A stretch of 64,000 bases of DNA from Paenibacillus macquariensis (GCF_900156375.1 NZ_FTNK01000005.1:248001-312000), one strand, 5' to 3'; positions 28,255 through 37,942 are shown, counted from the stretch's first letter. A program made the numbers and translations. The notes: generated from the sequence alone by a model not told the origin.

Positions 28255-28530
28255 ATGTCTAAACGTGATTTTTCTAGTATGCAAACGAACACACCTGAGT
28301 CTCAAGCGAATAACGCTGTGGATCGGCTCCATCAGTCGATCACTCAAGCTGTAAGCCATCCTACTGAGGAGTTGGTGGATCAAGCGCAGAATTCCTTGAT
28401 TCATGCGGAGCATGCTGTTCAGGCCCTTCAAGGCAGCGAGAATGGACTAGCTGCTGAACAAACGGAGGCTTGGCTTGCGGAAGAGAAAAGTAGGCTAGCA
28501 GCAGTTAACGTTTCAGAGGCTAATGACTAA
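28255..28530 (+). CDS. Small helical protein, possibly DUF2564
   Basis: A 91-residue, Ala/Gln/Glu-rich, mostly helical soluble protein with a strong AAAGGAGGAG site. A heptad-like pattern across residues 20-85 suggests a helical hairpin. It resembles the small DUF2564 cytosolic proteins of Bacilli, but I am not sure of the family. It stands alone between DUF1450 and a bidirectional terminator. Confidence 0.65.
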   Translation: MSKRDFSSMQTNTPESQANNAVDRLHQSITQAVSHPTEELVDQAQNSLIHAEHAVQALQGSENGLAAEQTEAWLAEEKSRLAAVNVSEAND

Positions 28531-28549
28531 TGTTGGCTAAGATATGTAA

Positions 28550-28592
28550 GAAACCTCCACAATGAGTATTCTCAATTGTGGAGGTTTTTTTC
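28550..28592. terminator. Terminator between convergent genes
   Basis: ACCTCCACAATTGAG-type arms on both sides of a short loop form a stem of about 14 bp with T runs in both directions. It serves the small helical gene and the LTA synthase gene. Confidence 0.85.
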
Positions 28593-28602
28593 ATGTGAAG
28601 AA

Positions 28603-30576
28603 TTATTCATCATCCCATTTACGGAGTAAATCATATTGGATAACTTGATCAGAGCTACGGAGTTGCAACTTGGCTTGATCGAATCCGACACGGCAGTTGA
28701 CTACAGTCGTCGTATCACGAGTGTTGAGATCATAGCAACGACCGTTCTCGAATATGCCGTCTGGGGAAGGTATATAGAATACGTTACTATCTGTGAAAGC
28801 CCCGGAGCGAAGAACTACAAATCGATCCTGATCGACAAATAAATTGTTACCTAACATATGATATGAATCCGCTGGAATACCAAGTAGGTGGAGAAGTGAC
28901 GGCGTCATATCCAGTTGGCCAGAAGGATCTGAATATTCTCCGGCTTGACTACCATCGGGTAGATGAACCAGTAAAGGAACTTGATTCATGATTTGCTCCA
29001 TATCGAGATCATTTAAGCTTTTACCTAGAAATTGTTCGTAATAGGGCTTGTCTTTAATTGAATTATCATGATCGCCATATATAACTAGGATGGTATTATC
29101 CCAAAGCCCCTCTTTTTTCATCTGCTCTGTAAATTTCCCCAGTGCATCATCAACATAATGAATGGATTGTAGATAATTTCCGAAGATGGTATCACTGAAT
29201 TCACCCACATCTAAGCCTTGTTTATCCTTGGGTATCGTGTATGGGTGATGGCTGGAAAGCGTAATAAGAAAAGAGTAGAAAGGCTGTGTGATCGATGTCA
29301 TCTTATCTAAGGATTGTTTGAAGAATGAGTTGTCACTAAGTGACCAGCCCATCGGCTCATCGATTGTGAAATCCTTTTTGCTGAAGAAGCGGTCATAACC
29401 CATATTGTTGTACATGATTGTCCGATTCCAAAAGCTACTATCGTAAGCATGGAATACGTTAGGTGAGTATCCGTATTCTTTCAAGATCGTTGGTAACATA
29501 TCGTATTGATGATCAGGATAACGGACGAATACAGAACCTGAGGGCAGAGGATGTAGTGAACTATGAGAACTAAAGTCTGCATCAGACGTTCTTCCTTGTC
29601 CTGTCTGGTGATAATAATTGCTGAAGTACATACTTTCTTTCATGAGTTTGTTGAAGTTCGGAGTGATTTCTTTACCGTTGATGCTTTTACCAATCATGAA
29701 ATTCATGAAGGCTTCAACTTGAACAACAACGACATTACTGTTCTTATACTTTCCGAATGTTTCGTTTTGTACGGAGCGTTGAGTACTCTTCTGATGAAAT
29801 AATGCTTTGATAGCATCCATTTCTTCTTTAGGAAGTGTGGGCTCGGGGCCAAGATGATCTTGGGCATACCGATAAATATCATAGCCATGAAATCCTAGTA
29901 TGCCTGTGACATTGTAAAGGGTGATGTTCCACCAATTACTTTCTAATACGCCTTTGGCCCAGGTTTCACTATAGTACTTAATGGGAGCGAAGGTAAGAAC
30001 GGATCCAATAACTAATATTAGAACGCCTGTAATGAATCGGTGGAGAACACCTTCGCGTCTACGATGGGTTGAACGTGTCTCATGGACATGCGAACGGGTA
30101 TTTCTTCTAAGTCGTTTGATAAACTTAAAGATGACATAGGCGATGATGATTACCCAATCGATAAAGAAATACAGATCATTCCATTGTAATAGAGACGTTA
30201 TACTTTCACCTAACGAACTGAGTTGGCCAGTCTGAAGAAGAACGGGAATCGTAATAAAGTCCTCGAAATAGCGATAATAGACTAGATCTGAATACATGAT
30301 TGAGGTTAGACAGAAATTCAATAGTACAAGCGATATGAGATAGCCTCGGCGGGGTAACCATAATGCCCAGAATGATACGATCATGATTGATCCTATGGCA
30401 ATGATATAATCAAGAAAACTTAGATCAACATAAGGAATGTTAAGGCGATGATCGATCAGAGTTATTTTGCAAAGGATCACAATAATAAATAACGGATAGC
30501 TGATGAATCGGAATAGATGAGATTTGTTGTTAGGGCTCCAACCATTACCGAGGGTGCCCTCTCTTTGGAAATACAC
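28603..30576 (-). CDS. Lipoteichoic acid synthase-family sulfatase-fold transferase
   Basis: A 657-residue membrane enzyme of the LtaS/YqgS family, which moves glycerol phosphate from phosphatidylglycerol onto a growing polymer outside the membrane. Five transmembrane helices lie in the first 220 residues, then an extracellular sulfatase-like domain with the nucleophilic Thr in QTGQGRTSDADF. Mn2+-site motifs are IYGDHD and the SSHHPY region. Start is GTG behind AGGGGAGA. A TTGAAA-N16-TATGAT promoter precedes it. It could be a main or accessory synthase or an LTA primase. Confidence 0.87.
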   Translation of the reverse strand: MYFQREGTLGNGWSPNNKSHLFRFISYPLFIIVILCKITLIDHRLNIPYVDLSFLDYIIAIGSIMIVSFWALWLPRRGYLISLVLLNFCLTSIMYSDLVYYRYFEDFITIPVLLQTGQLSSLGESITSLLQWNDLYFFIDWVIIIAYVIFKFIKRLRRNTRSHVHETRSTHRRREGVLHRFITGVLILVIGSVLTFAPIKYYSETWAKGVLESNWWNITLYNVTGILGFHGYDIYRYAQDHLGPEPTLPKEEMDAIKALFHQKSTQRSVQNETFGKYKNSNVVVVQVEAFMNFMIGKSINGKEITPNFNKLMKESMYFSNYYHQTGQGRTSDADFSSHSSLHPLPSGSVFVRYPDHQYDMLPTILKEYGYSPNVFHAYDSSFWNRTIMYNNMGYDRFFSKKDFTIDEPMGWSLSDNSFFKQSLDKMTSITQPFYSFLITLSSHHPYTIPKDKQGLDVGEFSDTIFGNYLQSIHYVDDALGKFTEQMKKEGLWDNTILVIYGDHDNSIKDKPYYEQFLGKSLNDLDMEQIMNQVPLLVHLPDGSQAGEYSDPSGQLDMTPSLLHLLGIPADSYHMLGNNLFVDQDRFVVLRSGAFTDSNVFYIPSPDGIFENGRCYDLNTRDTTTVVNCRVGFDQAKLQLRSSDQVIQYDLLRKWDDE

Positions 30577-30629
30577 GAATAGTCTCCCCTTTTTTTGTTA
30601 ACGGAATGTAAAAATAATAGGCCTTTCCT

Positions 30630-30657
30630 ATCATATCACTCCAATGATCGTTTTCAA
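30630..30657 (-). promoter_or_regulatory. Promoter of the LTA synthase-family gene
   Basis: On the minus strand TTGAAA (30657-30652) and TATGAT (30635-30630) are 16 bases apart. Confidence 0.5.
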
Positions 30658-30705
30658 CTGGGAGGTAAGACAAGAATGGGAGAGATTGAACAGCATATAA
30701 ATAGA

Positions 30706-30748
30706 CAACAGGAGCGAATTCAGTAATTTACTGAATTCGCTCCTGTTG
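30706..30748 (-). terminator. Terminator with very long perfect stem
   Basis: The arms are 21 bases each and perfectly complementary around a central AATTT, containing GAATTCAGTAA. It lies 21 bases past the end of the methyltransferase gene. The T-tract on the minus strand is weak (TTGTCTATTT). Confidence 0.75.
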
Positions 30749-30768
30749 ATCAAGCCGTGAATGGATGG

Positions 30769-31974
30769 TTATTCAATGTGCAATTGTGATTCCACGCGTC
30801 CACGAGGTGGAAGGGGTCCAAGGTATTGATAGTATTGACATTCGATGGTTCCGTTGTATAATTTACGACGTTTGTCAGCTTTCTTGTTGAAGATCGTTTC
30901 GAAACGTTTAGTGGAACTAATCGCGAAGAATGACCAAGAAGGTATACTTACCGTTAGCTTCTTTAAATCACGAATAATTTGTTCTACTTCCGTTATCTCA
31001 CTTAAACGCTCCCCGTAAGGTGGGTTGGTAATGATACAACCGAAATCTCCTTGAGGTCTTGCTTTGCTGATGGGTAGAACCTCTAACTTAATATCTTTGG
31101 CAAATCCAGCTGCATTTACCGCAGCTTGAGCAACTTCGATAGCGCTTGGATCGATATCACTACCGGAAATTTGCAAAGGAATATCATCGCGAACGGAATC
31201 AAATGCTTCTTCCCTTGCTTCATTCCATAGATTTTCAGGGATGATAGGCCATTCTTCAGAGTTAAAGGTACGACGTAGTCCCGGAGCAATGTTCCAGCCA
31301 ATCATCGCTGCCTCAACTAAGAGTGTACCTGAACCGCAACATGGATCGTAGAAAGGTCTATTAGGATTCCAACGGCTTAATTGGATAAGTGCCGCAGCCA
31401 TTGTCTCCTTCAATGGAGCTTCCGTCACGAGCTTACGATATCCACGCTTATGAAGACCTGATCCCGTCGTATCAAGGGTGATCAAGGCAGTATCATTCAA
31501 CATAATAACTTCAACGACATAACGTGGTCCGTCTTCAGGGAACCATTCCGTATGGTAAGTCTGATTTAATTTGTCCACGATTGCTTTCTTAACGATACTT
31601 TGACAAGCAGGTACGCTGCTTAGTTGGGACTTCAGTGAACGTCCTTCGACGGGGAATTCACCATTCTGAGGAATCACATCCTGCCACGGTAATGCTTTGA
31701 CACCTTCGAACAATTCGTCGAAAGTGAGGGCAGTGAATTCGCCCATCAGAATCAAAATACGGTCTGAGGTACGAAGCCATAAATTACAACGACATATATC
31801 GATTAAGTCACCACTAAAGATGACACGTCCATTCTCAACCGTCACATCATGGTAACCCAGTTCTTTCAATTCACGAGCTACGATTGACTCTAAGCCCATT
31901 GGTGCGGTAGCAATAAGTTGCAAGTTAGCCACGGTATACAATTCAACTCCATCCGGCCATCTGTACTGCAACAT
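30769..31974 (-). CDS. ypsC: THUMP-domain class I rRNA guanine-N2 methyltransferase (RlmL/YpsC type)
   Basis: A roughly 400-residue SAM-dependent RNA methyltransferase. A THUMP RNA-binding domain (about 20-160) precedes a Rossmann methyltransferase domain with SAM motif DPCCGSGTLLVEAA and catalytic NPPYGERL. It probably makes m2G in 23S rRNA. Family members start at the residues matching LQLIATAPMG, so about 15 N-terminal residues here may be an artefact of the ATG at 31974, which has no good ribosome binding site. An in-frame GTG near the LQLIATAPMG segment is an alternative. Confidence 0.88.
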   Translation of the reverse strand: MLQYRWPDGVELYTVANLQLIATAPMGLESIVARELKELGYHDVTVENGRVIFSGDLIDICRCNLWLRTSDRILILMGEFTALTFDELFEGVKALPWQDVIPQNGEFPVEGRSLKSQLSSVPACQSIVKKAIVDKLNQTYHTEWFPEDGPRYVVEVIMLNDTALITLDTTGSGLHKRGYRKLVTEAPLKETMAAALIQLSRWNPNRPFYDPCCGSGTLLVEAAMIGWNIAPGLRRTFNSEEWPIIPENLWNEAREEAFDSVRDDIPLQISGSDIDPSAIEVAQAAVNAAGFAKDIKLEVLPISKARPQGDFGCIITNPPYGERLSEITEVEQIIRDLKKLTVSIPSWSFFAISSTKRFETIFNKKADKRRKLYNGTIECQYYQYLGPLPPRGRVESQLHIE

Positions 31975-32130
31975 GGCAGCACTGAGAGACCTATAAATTT
32001 AAAGCAGTCTTGCCGATTGTCGACAAAACACATACAATAATGATCTAGTAACACTTAAACGTACAACCCAAACATTTATTATAAAACAAATAGGCTTATA
32101 TGGAAAGTTAGTCTTAAGGAGGAAACGGCG

Positions 32131-32763
32131 TTGAATCTAACCCCTGATGAATATGTTAACCAATTGTATGAAGAAGATGAGCAATTACGGCAAGTGAAAA
32201 ATAGTATTATTGAGCAGGGAATGCCGGAAGTATCCGTGGCACCCGCATATGGTAGGCTTTTAACGTTACTAGTACAGACTGCCCGTGCGCAGAATGCTCT
32301 TGAAATAGGCGCACTCGGTGGTTATAGCGGCATTTGTATTGCAAAGGGTCTTCCAGCGAATGGACAACTACTCTCCTTGGAGTTAAAGGAAGAGTATGCC
32401 AAGCTTGCGAAGGGGAATCTGGAATCTGCAGGCTTTGGTTCCAATGTAGATTATATGATCGGGCAGGCACTCGACAGCCTAGAAGAACTCAAGCAAGCAG
32501 GTAGAACGTTTGATTTCTTTTTTATTGATGCTGACAAAGAGAACTACCCAACGTACTTAGAATATGCTATTCAGTTGTCCAAGCCAGGATCATTAATTGT
32601 TGGAGATAACTGCTTCTTGCGCGGACGCACATTGAACTCAGAGAAGAATGGGCCGGCTGTTCTCGGAATGCGTCATTTCAATGAGAAAGTGGCTACCGAT
32701 GATCGACTTGTGAGCACATTACTTCCAGACTACGATGGATTGTCTATCTCATGGGTGAAGTAA
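32131..32763 (+). CDS. O-methyltransferase (caffeoyl-CoA OMT-like)
   Basis: A 210-residue SAM-dependent methyltransferase of family Methyltransf_3. It has the SAM-binding EIGALGGYSGICIA, the acidic FFFIDADKENYPTYL that binds metal and substrate, and VGDNCFLRG. Start is TTG, fixed by AAGGAGG about eleven bases upstream. It is divergent from the RNA methyltransferase gene. The substrate is unknown; bacterial members act on small phenolics or tRNA (TrmR). Confidence 0.87.
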   Translation: MNLTPDEYVNQLYEEDEQLRQVKNSIIEQGMPEVSVAPAYGRLLTLLVQTARAQNALEIGALGGYSGICIAKGLPANGQLLSLELKEEYAKLAKGNLESAGFGSNVDYMIGQALDSLEELKQAGRTFDFFFIDADKENYPTYLEYAIQLSKPGSLIVGDNCFLRGRTLNSEKNGPAVLGMRHFNEKVATDDRLVSTLLPDYDGLSISWVK

Positions 32764-32801
32764 GAGATTAATTAATCAGAATAGTAATCGTTGCAATTAT
32801 T

Positions 32802-32855
32802 AAGAGGCTGTCCCAAAGGTCAAAATCATGACTGGAGGGAATGGCCTCTTTTTTG
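32802..32855 (+). terminator. Terminator with CTGTCCCAAA-GTC core
   Basis: AGAGGC/GCCTCT outer stem, inner TCCC and GTC/GAC pairings, then TTTTTT. Its layout matches the hairpin at 42201. Confidence 0.75.
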
Positions 32856-32955
32856 AATTCATGAGAATACCTAGCTACCTAGCGGACGGAATCGTTCTTG
32901 CAGAAGCGGTGGATGTCGACATTGATTATTCGATTTCTACTGCTACTTTTTATAT

Positions 32956-34170
32956 TTACCGAAATGTACGATGTTTATCAATACGAGCATAGAGCTTTAG
33001 TCTTACCCATACCATGTTCAGCAGTAGCAAGCAGCCCGAGATGATAAATAAGCCTTCGATTCCAATAATGCCAGATAATAACCCTCCAACAACGGCACCC
33101 ATCATACTACCAAGGGCAAGCGTACTGCTGTTAAATCCGAATGAACGGCTCTCCATACCATCAGGCGTATAGGCACGAATGAGAGCATTCACGCTCGGTA
33201 ATAAACCACCCATAAAGATTCCCATAAGGAATCGGATTATGATAAGTTGCCAGACGTTATGTACAAACGCCTGAGGGATCAGAGTAAGAGAGGTACCTAT
33301 TAAAGCATAAGTAAGGATGCGATGGGCCCCTAATTTATCACTTAACTTACCAAGGATAGGTGAAGAGATCATATTAGAAACACCTGTTACAGCTATTACG
33401 ACACCAGCCCAAAAAGCAATGTCTCCCGAAGAATTATGAAGCTTTTGTACATATAAGGGGAGCAATGACATGGGACTGACCATGGCGAATTGTAAGAGAA
33501 AAGTCACAGCAAATAGGGCTGGCAACTGAGGTATATGCGCGAGTTCTTTAAATCCTTGGATGACAGATACTTGAGGGATTTGCGATGCTTCTTCGCGATC
33601 AAATGTTTCTTTCACTAAGAATAACGCTAGGAAAGAAGCGACAAGAATGAGAGTCCCTGTAATATAGAAAATAGGGCGAAACCCGATGATATCAGCCAGA
33701 ATACCACCAATCAGAGGGCCAAGAATGGTGCCAGCGACTACACCGGACTGCATCATTCCCATGGCAAAACCCATGCGAGATTTAGGTGTGGTTCCTGATA
33801 CGAGTGAGATTGCAGCTGGATTGAAACCTGATATTGTACCATTCAATAGGCGTAGCAACAACAGCTCCCAAGGACTTCTTGCAAAACCCATGAGTACGAT
33901 TACAATAGCCATGCCAAAACCAGATCGCAGTAACATGATTTTACGTCCATATCGATCTGCCAGTTTACCCCAAAGAGGCTGGAATAAGAATGATGTTAAG
34001 AAATTAGCAGCAAAAATGAGCCCAGCCCATATGCCAATCGCATGCTCGTCTGTTACTCCTAAATCTTGCGCGAGATATAAAGCTAAGAATGGTGTAATCA
34101 TAGTCATTCCAGCATTAATGAGAAATTGTCCGATCCAAAGCACAATAAGGTTAATCTTCCAAGTTTTCAA
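32956..34170 (-). CDS. MFS multidrug efflux transporter (MdtG/TetA-like)
   Basis: A 404-residue, twelve-helix major facilitator protein. The cytoplasmic loop 2-3 motif GKLADRYGRKIMLL and the motif C region GPLIGGILADIIG identify a proton-driven drug exporter of the DHA1 group. It is convergent to the O-methyltransferase gene and divergent from hemE. The range of substrates is not predictable. Confidence 0.87.
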   Translation of the reverse strand: MKTWKINLIVLWIGQFLINAGMTMITPFLALYLAQDLGVTDEHAIGIWAGLIFAANFLTSFLFQPLWGKLADRYGRKIMLLRSGFGMAIVIVLMGFARSPWELLLLRLLNGTISGFNPAAISLVSGTTPKSRMGFAMGMMQSGVVAGTILGPLIGGILADIIGFRPIFYITGTLILVASFLALFLVKETFDREEASQIPQVSVIQGFKELAHIPQLPALFAVTFLLQFAMVSPMSLLPLYVQKLHNSSGDIAFWAGVVIAVTGVSNMISSPILGKLSDKLGAHRILTYALIGTSLTLIPQAFVHNVWQLIIIRFLMGIFMGGLLPSVNALIRAYTPDGMESRSFGFNSSTLALGSMMGAVVGGLLSGIIGIEGLFIISGCLLLLNMVWVRLKLYARIDKHRTFR

Positions 34171-34263
34171 ATGCGATGCACTTCCCTTCTAAGCTGCCAT
34201 TGCAACCCTCATAAAGAACAATATTTGAGTATAACATACGAGGAATGAACTCAAATGATAGGA

Positions 34264-34286
34264 ATGTCATAGTATTGCCATGACAT
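34264..34286. promoter_or_regulatory. Perfect dyad upstream of the hemE promoter
   Basis: ATGTCAT-N9-ATGACAT, centred about 62 bases before the predicted hemE transcription start. It is a candidate operator for an unidentified regulator of either divergent gene. Confidence 0.4.
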
Positions 34287-34301
34287 CATACGGTGTGATA
34301 G

Positions 34302-34330
34302 TTGTTACTTACTTTTAAAAGGGGCATAAT
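34302..34330 (+). promoter_or_regulatory. Promoter of hemE
   Basis: TTGTTA-N17-CATAAT, 38 bases before the start codon. Confidence 0.5.
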
Positions 34331-34367
34331 ATATTAAGGGAAAACTTACTATACTGGAGGCCTATGA

Positions 34368-35411
34368 ATGACCTACAATGATACTTTTATACGCGCATGC
34401 TATAAGCAGGATGTTAAACATGTACCCGTCTGGTATATGAGACAAGCGGGTCGCTATGATCCTGAATACCGCAAAATCAAAGAAAAATATAGTCTACTTG
34501 AAATATGTCGTCAACCTGAGCTTGCAGCTCAAATCACGATGATGCCTGTACATAAGCTAGGTGTGGATGCAGCTATTCTTTACTCTGATATCATGAATCC
34601 TGTAGCTTCACTTGGTATTGATTTCGATATTGTCAAGAACATCGGACCTGTGATTGATAATCCGATTCGTTGTGCTGCAGATATTGAACGTCTTCGACCT
34701 ATTGATGTAGATAAGGATCTAAGTCATATTCTGGAGACGATTCGGATTCTAGATAAAGAACTAGATGTTCCACTTATCACTTTTGCAGGTGCACCTTTTA
34801 CGATTGCCAGTTACTTGATTGAAGGTCGACCGTCCAAGAACTATATTCTTACGAAGACCATGATGTATAGCGAGCCGCAACTTTGGTTCTCTTTAATGGA
34901 CAAGCTTGGAGATATGGTCATTACCTATGTGCGATCTCATATTGCCAATGGAGGTAAAGCCTTTCAACTATTCGACAGTTGGGTAGGAGCACTTGCTCCG
35001 AAAGATTTTGAGAAATTTGTGCTTCCAACGGTTACTCGTATCTTTGCCGAACTTTCGGATTTGAATGTACCTAAAATTTATTTTCCAGGTGTAAGTTCTG
35101 GAGAACTCTTGCCTACTCTTAATAACTTGCAATCAGATGTCATTGGTTTGGATTGGAGATTGTCTATCTCTGAGGGACGTAGAAGAACAAGTGGTCGGTT
35201 TGCTATGCAAGGAAACTTGGATCCATTTATTCTGACTGCGCCTATGGATGTTATTAAACAATATGCCAAAGAGATTATTGATGATGGAATTTCCGATCCT
35301 GGTTTTATTTTCAATTTGGGACATGGGTTGTTCCCAGAAGCATCACTTGATAAACTGCGTGAATTAACAGAATTCGTTCATGAATATTCGGCTTCCCAAA
35401 TCCAATCCTAA
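34368..35411 (+). CDS. hemE: Uroporphyrinogen decarboxylase
   Basis: A 347-residue enzyme that removes four carboxyl groups from uroporphyrinogen III to give coproporphyrinogen III in heme synthesis. Family signatures are VPVWYMRQAGRYDPEYR (N-terminal), DIMNPVASLG with the catalytic Asp, and GGKAFQLFDSWVGAL. The C-terminus has FNLGHGLFPEA. hemH begins 45 bases later, so the two are probably one operon. Confidence 0.96.
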   Translation: MTYNDTFIRACYKQDVKHVPVWYMRQAGRYDPEYRKIKEKYSLLEICRQPELAAQITMMPVHKLGVDAAILYSDIMNPVASLGIDFDIVKNIGPVIDNPIRCAADIERLRPIDVDKDLSHILETIRILDKELDVPLITFAGAPFTIASYLIEGRPSKNYILTKTMMYSEPQLWFSLMDKLGDMVITYVRSHIANGGKAFQLFDSWVGALAPKDFEKFVLPTVTRIFAELSDLNVPKIYFPGVSSGELLPTLNNLQSDVIGLDWRLSISEGRRRTSGRFAMQGNLDPFILTAPMDVIKQYAKEIIDDGISDPGFIFNLGHGLFPEASLDKLRELTEFVHEYSASQIQS

Positions 35412-35456
35412 AGATTAATTTGTGTAAACCTATACTGAATTAGAGGTGGTTAGCTC

Positions 35457-36398
35457 GTGAAATCTAAAGTAGGCGTGTTGGTTATGTCATACGGAACTCC
35501 GGAAAGCTTAGAAGGAATTGAAGCTTATTATACGCATATTCGCAGGGGGAATGCTCCAACACCGGAACAACTCCAAGATTTAACTAGTCGTTATGAGGCT
35601 ATCGTGGGTGGTGTATTCCCTCTTCGCGAGAATACGAATCAACAGGTAACTGAATTACAATCAGCGCTTAACCGAAGCCAAGAACAATCCGAGATTGAGT
35701 ATGTTTGTTACCAAGGACTCAAACATGCATCGCCACTCATTGAAGACGGTGTGGAGCAAATGGCTAATGACGGTATCAAGCGTGCAGTTGGTATCGTGTT
35801 AGCACCCCATTATTCCATTATGAGTGTAGGTAGCTATATCAAACGTGCTCAGGAGAAAGCTAAGGAACTAGGTATAGAGATGTCCTTTGTTGAAAGTTAT
35901 CATCTCCATCCTAAGCTGATTCAGGCACTTAGCGAGCGTGTAAGTGCGAAGCTTGATCAATTCGAGGAAGCGGGAGCAGTTCGCGAGGAAGTAAGAGTAT
36001 TATTTAGCGCACACAGTTTACCTAGCCGAATCGTCGAGATGGGAGATCCCTATCCAGAGCAGCTTCTGGAGACTTCACGTGCTATTGCTGAGGCGACTGG
36101 AGTTACTTCGTGGCAGTTCTCTTGGCAAAGTGCAGGGCGGACGGCTGAGCCATGGCTAGGACCTGACATTCTGGATACACTTCAAGAACTGAGTGTAGAA
36201 CAGATCGAGAATGTGCTTGTTGCACCTGTAGGTTTCGTATCTGACCATTTGGAAGTATTGTACGATCTGGATATCGAGGCTCAAGCCATCTCGAAAGAAC
36301 TGGATATGCGTTTAATGCGTATTGATTCGCTGAACAGTGATCCTCTCTATATGGAAACCCTTCGTGATGAGGTTCTGGCTGCTTTAACAAATTCATAA
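35457..36398 (+). CDS. hemH: Coproporphyrin III / protoporphyrin ferrochelatase
   Basis: A 313-residue soluble ferrochelatase that inserts Fe2+ into a porphyrin. In Firmicutes the substrate is coproporphyrin III (CpfC). It has VMSYGTPES at the start, the metal-site His in LAPHYSIMS, FSAHSLPSR with the proton-accepting His, and VAPVGFVSDHLEVLYD near the end. In Bacillus subtilis hemY follows hemEH; here a terminator and capA follow instead. Start is GTG at 35457 behind AGAGGTGG. Confidence 0.95.
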   Translation: MKSKVGVLVMSYGTPESLEGIEAYYTHIRRGNAPTPEQLQDLTSRYEAIVGGVFPLRENTNQQVTELQSALNRSQEQSEIEYVCYQGLKHASPLIEDGVEQMANDGIKRAVGIVLAPHYSIMSVGSYIKRAQEKAKELGIEMSFVESYHLHPKLIQALSERVSAKLDQFEEAGAVREEVRVLFSAHSLPSRIVEMGDPYPEQLLETSRAIAEATGVTSWQFSWQSAGRTAEPWLGPDILDTLQELSVEQIENVLVAPVGFVSDHLEVLYDLDIEAQAISKELDMRLMRIDSLNSDPLYMETLRDEVLAALTNS

Positions 36399-36413
36399 TT
36401 CGGTTGTAAATAG

Positions 36414-36448
36414 GAACTCCCGAAATTTTTCGGGGGTTCTATTTGTTT
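36414..36448 (+). terminator. Intrinsic terminator of hemEH
   Basis: GGAACTCCCGAAA pairs with TTTCGGGGGTTC (one wobble pair), followed by ATTTGTTT. Confidence 0.75.
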
Positions 36449-36457
36449 AGGTGAACC

Positions 36458-36466
36458 TGATATAAT
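36458..36466 (+). promoter_or_regulatory. Extended -10 promoter ahead of capA
   Basis: TGATATAAT is an extended -10 element without a good -35, 51 bases before the capA start. Confidence 0.45.
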
Positions 36467-36516
36467 GGAAAGCGATATGGTTTGAACATTTCTAAGGTTT
36501 TAAGAAGGAGTGAATA

Positions 36517-37911
36517 ATGTACCCACCACGTTCTGATAAAGGTAAAGCTACAAGAAGAGTTAAGAAGAGGCGCTTAAGAAAGTCATGGGTGCTACTTAAT
36601 TTATTTCTGGTTACGATGATTGTGATGTTACTTTCTTATTACTGGTTAACCCAAGATACTCAATCGGCTCAACCATTGGACTCATCAACTAATACTTCCA
36701 CAGAGCTTCCACCTACAGCAGATAGCCCTAATCTCGATACGGGTAGTTCACCTAAGGAAACAGAGAAGGTTCAACCTATAACGAAGGATGAAACCAAAGA
36801 AACAACGAAGGATGAAACAACGAAAGAAACGGAAACCGTTAAGCTTGAATCACCTAAAGATTCCGAAATAATTAAAGAACACAAATTATCAGAAGAACCC
36901 AAAGAAACTGGAAAACCTGTTGAATCGAATGATCCGAACAAGATCGTAGCGAATGCAGATACCATTCTTAATTTCCACTTTGCAGGGGATATGATATTCT
37001 CCGGTAAAGTAGAGGGTAAACTGAAACAAGAAGGGTATGATTATCCCTTTAAATACGTAGCGGACCTTTTTCAAAAAGATGACCTGACGATCGCAAACCT
37101 AGAAACACCTGTGACGACAGCGGGCGTAGGGGCGACTAACAAACAATATGTATTCAAGTCCTCTCCTAAGGCGCTAGATGCCCTGAAGAAGGCGGGAATG
37201 GATGCCGTAGGTCTTGCTAATAATCATATCTTGGATCAAGGTATTCCAGGACTGCTGGATACGTTGAAACACTTGGAAGAGAGTAAGCTTCAGTATGCGG
37301 GTGCTGGTAAAAATGCAGATGAAGCCTATGCGCCAGAGTATTTCACACGTCAAGGTGTAAAGATTGCGCTTGTAGCGGTCAGTCGTGTGGTACCTGATAC
37401 CGATTGGTTTGCATTAAAAGGCAGACCGGGTGTAGCTTCAGCATATGATCCTACTGCTGCGCTACAATCTATCGCTACGGCCCGCAACAATGCAGATATC
37501 GTTATTGTTATGGCACATTGGGGAGCAGAACGAGCTTTGATTCCTAATGTGAATCAGACGCAGCTAGCACATAAATTCGTAGATGCTGGTGCGGACTTGG
37601 TCATAGGATCTCATCCTCATGTACTTCAAGGGCTTGAGCAGTACAAGGGCAAGTGGATTGCCTATAGTACGGGTAATTTCATTTTCACTAAATCGGCAAC
37701 CCCATCGACTTGGAAGACGGCTGTCTTCGCAACCACATGTACGCCGAAGGGAGATTGCAAGATCAAACTTATTCCTTTCCACGCTGAAATAGGTCAACCG
37801 GTACCGATGTCAGATGAAGAAGGGCAACAACTGTTTAAAGAGATTCAGGCCTTATCTATTGGTGGTGTGACAATTAATAAAGATGGTACGGTCGTTAAGC
37901 CTAAATCATGA
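36517..37911 (+). CDS. CapA/PgsA-type poly-gamma-glutamate synthesis metallophosphatase-fold protein
   Basis: A 464-residue membrane-anchored protein. The first 24 residues are very basic (KGKATRRVKKRRLRKS), then comes one transmembrane helix (about 25-45). A Thr/Lys/Glu-rich linker (about 48-140) holds an imperfect eight-residue repeat (TKDETKET). The PGA_cap domain (about 150-430) has FAGDMIFSG, NLETPVT, LANNHILDQG, AHWGAE and IGSHPHVLQG metal-site motifs. CapA aids poly-gamma-glutamate capsule export. No capB/capC is nearby, so a surface-polymer role is likely but the polymer is uncertain. Confidence 0.86.
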   Translation: MYPPRSDKGKATRRVKKRRLRKSWVLLNLFLVTMIVMLLSYYWLTQDTQSAQPLDSSTNTSTELPPTADSPNLDTGSSPKETEKVQPITKDETKETTKDETTKETETVKLESPKDSEIIKEHKLSEEPKETGKPVESNDPNKIVANADTILNFHFAGDMIFSGKVEGKLKQEGYDYPFKYVADLFQKDDLTIANLETPVTTAGVGATNKQYVFKSSPKALDALKKAGMDAVGLANNHILDQGIPGLLDTLKHLEESKLQYAGAGKNADEAYAPEYFTRQGVKIALVAVSRVVPDTDWFALKGRPGVASAYDPTAALQSIATARNNADIVIVMAHWGAERALIPNVNQTQLAHKFVDAGADLVIGSHPHVLQGLEQYKGKWIAYSTGNFIFTKSATPSTWKTAVFATTCTPKGDCKIKLIPFHAEIGQPVPMSDEEGQQLFKEIQALSIGGVTINKDGTVVKPKS

Positions 37912-37942
37912 TTTCGTCAAACCTTGAGGAGGTTGAAGAGTT

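Noticed and set aside
33686..34192. 168-residue plus-strand frame opposite the MFS gene
   Set aside because: Shadow of the transporter on the other strand; no family features.
36781..36845. Tandem DNA repeat in capA as a possible phase-variation tract
   Set aside because: The 24-base units are imperfect and in frame (TKDETKET-like linker), so copy changes would not shift the frame.
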